A stretch of 64,000 bases of DNA. It comes from Chitinophaga dinghuensis. GTDB lineage: Bacteria > Bacteroidota > Bacteroidia > Chitinophagales > Chitinophagaceae. Below the pieces are notes generated by a model. That model saw only the letters and a list, made by a program, of their open reading frames with translations, had not been told where the DNA came from and ran no database searches. Made by a program: the position numbers and the translations under genes. Positions 61,374-64,000 of this stretch are shown piece by piece. Numbering within the stretch: position 1 is the first letter of the stretch; each line of letters opens with the position of its first letter. The stretch is taken from positions 496,001 to 560,000 of the forward strand of contig NZ_QLMA01000002.1 of the NCBI RefSeq assembly GCF_003259435.1, read 5' to 3'.

Positions 61374-64000
61374 ATGTCGTATACACCAAAAAACAAGGTT
61401 CGCATAGTAACAGCGGCCGCCTTATTCGATGGTCATGATGCTGCGATCAACATTATGCGCCGTATAATGCAGGCAAAGGGAGCAGAAGTGATTCACCTGG
61501 GGCATAACCGCTCAGCGGCGGAAATAGTAGATTGTGCCATCCAGGAAGATGCGCAGGGAATTGCCGTTACGTCCTACCAGGGCGGGCATGTGGAGTTCTT
61601 CAAATACATGTACGACCTCCTGAAAGAAAAAGGGTGTGGTCATATAAAAATTTTCGGCGGTGGTGGCGGAACTATTCTGCCTACTGAATTGGAAGAGCTG
61701 CATGCATATGGCATTGCGCGACTCTATTCTCCGGACGACGGTCGTCAGATGGGCCTGGAAGGTATGATCGAAGATCTGATCAACAGATGCGATGTGGCCG
61801 TACAGCCTTTGCCTGCCGGCACAGGAGGAGAAGACACCGTACAGCTGAAGAAAGATAAGAATCCTAAAATAATCGCCAGAGCCATTTCCCTGGCGGAAAA
61901 TGATATGCCAGTGGCTATGCTGAGCGGTGCGAAAGCCCGCAAAGCTGTAACAGTGGCTGCAGATGGCGCACAGATTACCAATACTCCCGATACAGAGAAC
62001 ATTCCGGTACTGGGGATTACCGGTACTGGCGGTGCAGGTAAAAGTAGCGTGACAGATGAACTGGTACGCAGATTCCTGAATCGTTTTACAGATAAAACTA
62101 TTGCGGTAATTTCTGTAGACCCATCCAAGAAAAAAACCGGAGGCGCATTGCTGGGCGACCGTATTCGCATGAATGCCATTCATCACCCAAGAGCATACAT
62201 GCGCTCTCTCGCTACCCGCGAATCAGATAAAGCCATTTCTGAACATATCCAGGAAGCAATAGATATCTGCAAAACAGCGGCATTCGACTTTATCATCCTG
62301 GAAACTTCCGGTATTGGTCAAAGCGATACTGCTATTACCGATTATTGCGATGTTTCCCTCTACGTGATGACGCCAGAGTATGGCGCCGCTTCACAGTTGG
62401 AGAAGATTAACATGCTGGATTACGCCGATGTCATTGCGATCAACAAATTTGATAAAGCAGGCGCCCTGGATGCACTCCATGATGTGCGTAAGCAATATAA
62501 ACGTAACCACAGCCTCTGGACAGCCAAAGATGATGAACTGCCAGTAGTCGGTTCTATCGCATCCCAGTTCAATGATGCAGGTATCAATCTGCTCTTCGAA
62601 CGAGTGATGGAAAAAGTGATTGAGAAAGCAGGCGTGTCTTTCGGTACCCTGGAGCATGAAAGCATAAAAGCCACCACTACTAAATCCCAGATCATACCTC
62701 CTGCCCGCGTCAGATATCTGGCGGAAATTTCAGAAGCCATCGGCGATTACAGTAAATGGGTGGATGAACAGTGCAAACTGGCTACACAACTGTATCAACT
62801 GGAAGGTGTGATGAAACTCCAACTGGATGCGGAGAAAGCAGGCGCTTTACAGGATATCAAATCCTCGCTGGAAGCGCAGTTGCATCCGGAATGTAAAACC
62901 TTGATTACAGAATGGCCGGCCATCGTTAAGAAATATAATGCCGACTTCTACGAATTCCAGGTAAGAGATAGAATTATCAAATTGCCTTTATATACGGAAA
63001 GTCTTAGCCACAGCAGGATTCCTAAGGTGAGTCTGCCGAAGTACAGTGATTGGGGCGATATCCTCCGCTGGCAGCTGACAGAAAACCTTCCTGGTGAATT
63101 CCCTTATGCTGCTGGCGTATTCCCGCTGAAGCGTGAAGGAGAAGATCCTACCCGTATGTTTGCCGGAGAAGGCGGTCCTGAAAGGACCAATAAACGTTTC
63201 CACTATGTATCCCTGGATCAGCCGGCAAAACGTTTATCTACTGCCTTCGACAGTGTTACGTTGTATGGAGAAGATCCTGCTATTCGTCCGGATATCTACG
63301 GTAAAATCGGTAACTCCGGTGTGAGTATCGCTACCGTTGACGATGCGAAGAAGCTCTATAGCGGCTTTGATCTTTGTGATCCGAAAACCTCGGTATCCAT
63401 GACGATCAACGGTCCGGCGCCTATACTGCTGGCCTTCTTCATGAATGCTGCTATAGATCAGCAATGTGAGAAATACATCCTCGAAAATGGCCTGACCGAA
63501 AAAGTACAGGCGATCATCAAAGATAAATTCAAGGATCATCCACTGCCTCATTACAATGGAGATCTGCCAGCCGGTAACGACGGACTGGGACTGGCTTTGC
63601 TGGGGATTTCCGGTGAAGAGGTATTAGAGAAAGAAGTATATGAGAAGATAAAAGCCCATGCCCTGAGTACCGTTCGTGGTACTGTGCAGGCGGATATTCT
63701 GAAAGAAGACCAGGCACAGAATACCTGTATCTTCTCTACGGAATTCGCATTGAAACTGATGGGGGATGTACAGGAATACTTCATTCATCAGAAGGTACGT
63801 AACTTCTACTCTGTGAGTATCTCCGGATATCACATTGCGGAAGCGGGCGCTAACCCGATCACACAGTTGGCTTTCACACTGGCTAATGGTTTCACGTATG
63901 TGGAATATTATCTGAGTCGTGGTATGAACATCGATGATTTTGCGCCTAACCTTTCCTTCTTCTTCAGTAATGGTATGGACCCGGAATATGCGGTGATTGG
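61374..64000 (+). CDS. icmF: Fused isobutyryl-CoA mutase IcmF, 3' end outside window
   Basis: The frame is open to the window edge (875 codons visible). IcmF uses adenosylcobalamin to interconvert isobutyryl-CoA and n-butyryl-CoA. Domains: B12-binding at about 1-140 ([11 protein letters not shown] with His21 as likely cobalt ligand, SYQGGH, FGGGGGT); G-protein chaperone at about 205-430 with P-loop GTGGAGKSS (about 216-224), ETSGIGQSD near 310 and NKFD near 357; then the mutase substrate domain ([40 protein letters not shown]). This order (B12, GTPase, mutase in one chain) separates IcmF from methylmalonyl-CoA mutase. The start ATG at 61374 gives [12 protein letters not shown]. Confidence 0.9.
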   Translation, partial: MSYTPKNKVRIVTAAALFDGHDAAINIMRRIMQAKGAEVIHLGHNRSAAEIVDCAIQEDAQGIAVTSYQGGHVEFFKYMYDLLKEKGCGHIKIFGGGGGTILPTELEELHAYGIARLYSPDDGRQMGLEGMIEDLINRCDVAVQPLPAGTGGEDTVQLKKDKNPKIIARAISLAENDMPVAMLSGAKARKAVTVAADGAQITNTPDTENIPVLGITGTGGAGKSSVTDELVRRFLNRFTDKTIAVISVDPSKKKTGGALLGDRIRMNAIHHPRAYMRSLATRESDKAISEHIQEAIDICKTAAFDFIILETSGIGQSDTAITDYCDVSLYVMTPEYGAASQLEKINMLDYADVIAINKFDKAGALDALHDVRKQYKRNHSLWTAKDDELPVVGSIASQFNDAGINLLFERVMEKVIEKAGVSFGTLEHESIKATTTKSQIIPPARVRYLAEISEAIGDYSKWVDEQCKLATQLYQLEGVMKLQLDAEKAGALQDIKSSLEAQLHPECKTLITEWPAIVKKYNADFYEFQVRDRIIKLPLYTESLSHSRIPKVSLPKYSDWGDILRWQLTENLPGEFPYAAGVFPLKREGEDPTRMFAGEGGPERTNKRFHYVSLDQPAKRLSTAFDSVTLYGEDPAIRPDIYGKIGNSGVSIATVDDAKKLYSGFDLCDPKTSVSMTINGPAPILLAFFMNAAIDQQCEKYILENGLTEKVQAIIKDKFKDHPLPHYNGDLPAGNDGLGLALLGISGEEVLEKEVYEKIKAHALSTVRGTVQADILKEDQAQNTCIFSTEFALKLMGDVQEYFIHQKVRNFYSVSISGYHIAEAGANPITQLAFTLANGFTYVEYYLSRGMNIDDFAPNLSFFFSNGMDPEYAVI

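Noticed and set aside
61142..61438. Small protein spanning the terminator and the icmF start
   Set aside because: It crosses a strong terminator and the first 65 bases of icmF in another frame and has no conserved look.

Overview
The window looks like a chromosomal stretch of a Chitinophaga-like member of the Bacteroidota (family Chitinophagaceae). The support is the gene content: GldC of the gliding motility set, DUF4290, a DUF6089-UppS-BamA-OmpH-OmpH block, GH3, a NrtR-type Nudix regulator, Bacteroidota-type lipoproteins. Promoters also fit, with TTG/TTTG, about 19-20 nt, then TAnnTTTG, and strong Shine-Dalgarno sequences are mostly absent. There is no phage, transposon, CRISPR array or rRNA operon. 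Most of the window is core genome.

Layout. 1-820: start of trmB (cut by the window edge), an inverted pair of a palindromic repeat, and a very unusual tRNA-like gene with its own promoter and terminator. 822-9180: Lrp/AsnC regulator with tryptophan 2,3-dioxygenase, an alpha/beta hydrolase, DUF4290-murA-gmk, a CNNM/CBS protein, a probable small RNA, tatC and rpiB. 9290-19970: M28 peptidase, HdeD-like protein, ECF sigma factor, UvrD/PcrA-type helicase-recX, a nitrilase-fold amidase, a VOC protein, nagA and a GT39 glycosyltransferase. 20050-31920: thiL and an inositol-monophosphatase-like gene, GH3-LysE, an isolated 2-oxoacid:ferredoxin oxidoreductase beta subunit, an AhpD-like protein, a glutamate-carboxypeptidase-II-like peptidase, an N-acetylmuramoyl-L-alanine amidase and a long acyl-CoA dehydrogenase.

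32050-38260: hydrolase, two glycosyltransferases, an isolated OppC-type permease, a lipoprotein, gldC, yqeY and cvpA. 38320-48070: an envelope-biogenesis block (hydrolase, CBS protein, Omp85-like protein, nadK, DUF6089, uppS, bamA and two Skp/OmpH chaperones). 48160-49090: rpmH-rnpA-yidD; rnpA appears to lack a canonical start codon. 49120-53230: CtpA-type protease, then a Tat-exported Gfo/Idh/MocA oxidoreductase paired with a DUF1080 lipoprotein. 53230-64000: FkbM methyltransferase, sodA, PAS-LuxR regulator, a small J-like protein, an SPFH protein, tadA, ligA, a NrtR-like regulator, a probable structured RNA region and the fused isobutyryl-CoA mutase icmF (cut by the window edge).

Most notable items: (1) the 143-nt tRNA-like gene at 502-644, with a GUC anticodon, several aspartate identity bases, a leucine-type D arm and a 74-nt variable region; (2) rnpA, whose conserved N terminus has no ATG, GTG or TTG and seems to begin at ATA; (3) the Tat-exported Gfo/Idh plus DUF1080 pair, which fits the recently recognised 3-keto-glycoside route; (4) the GH3-LysE pair, a possible make-and-export unit for acyl-amino acids; (5) MurA with Asp in place of the fosfomycin-target Cys; (6) two unannotated RNA candidates, near 7448-7613 and 60918-61199. 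All functional statements are from reading motifs by eye; no database search was possible.
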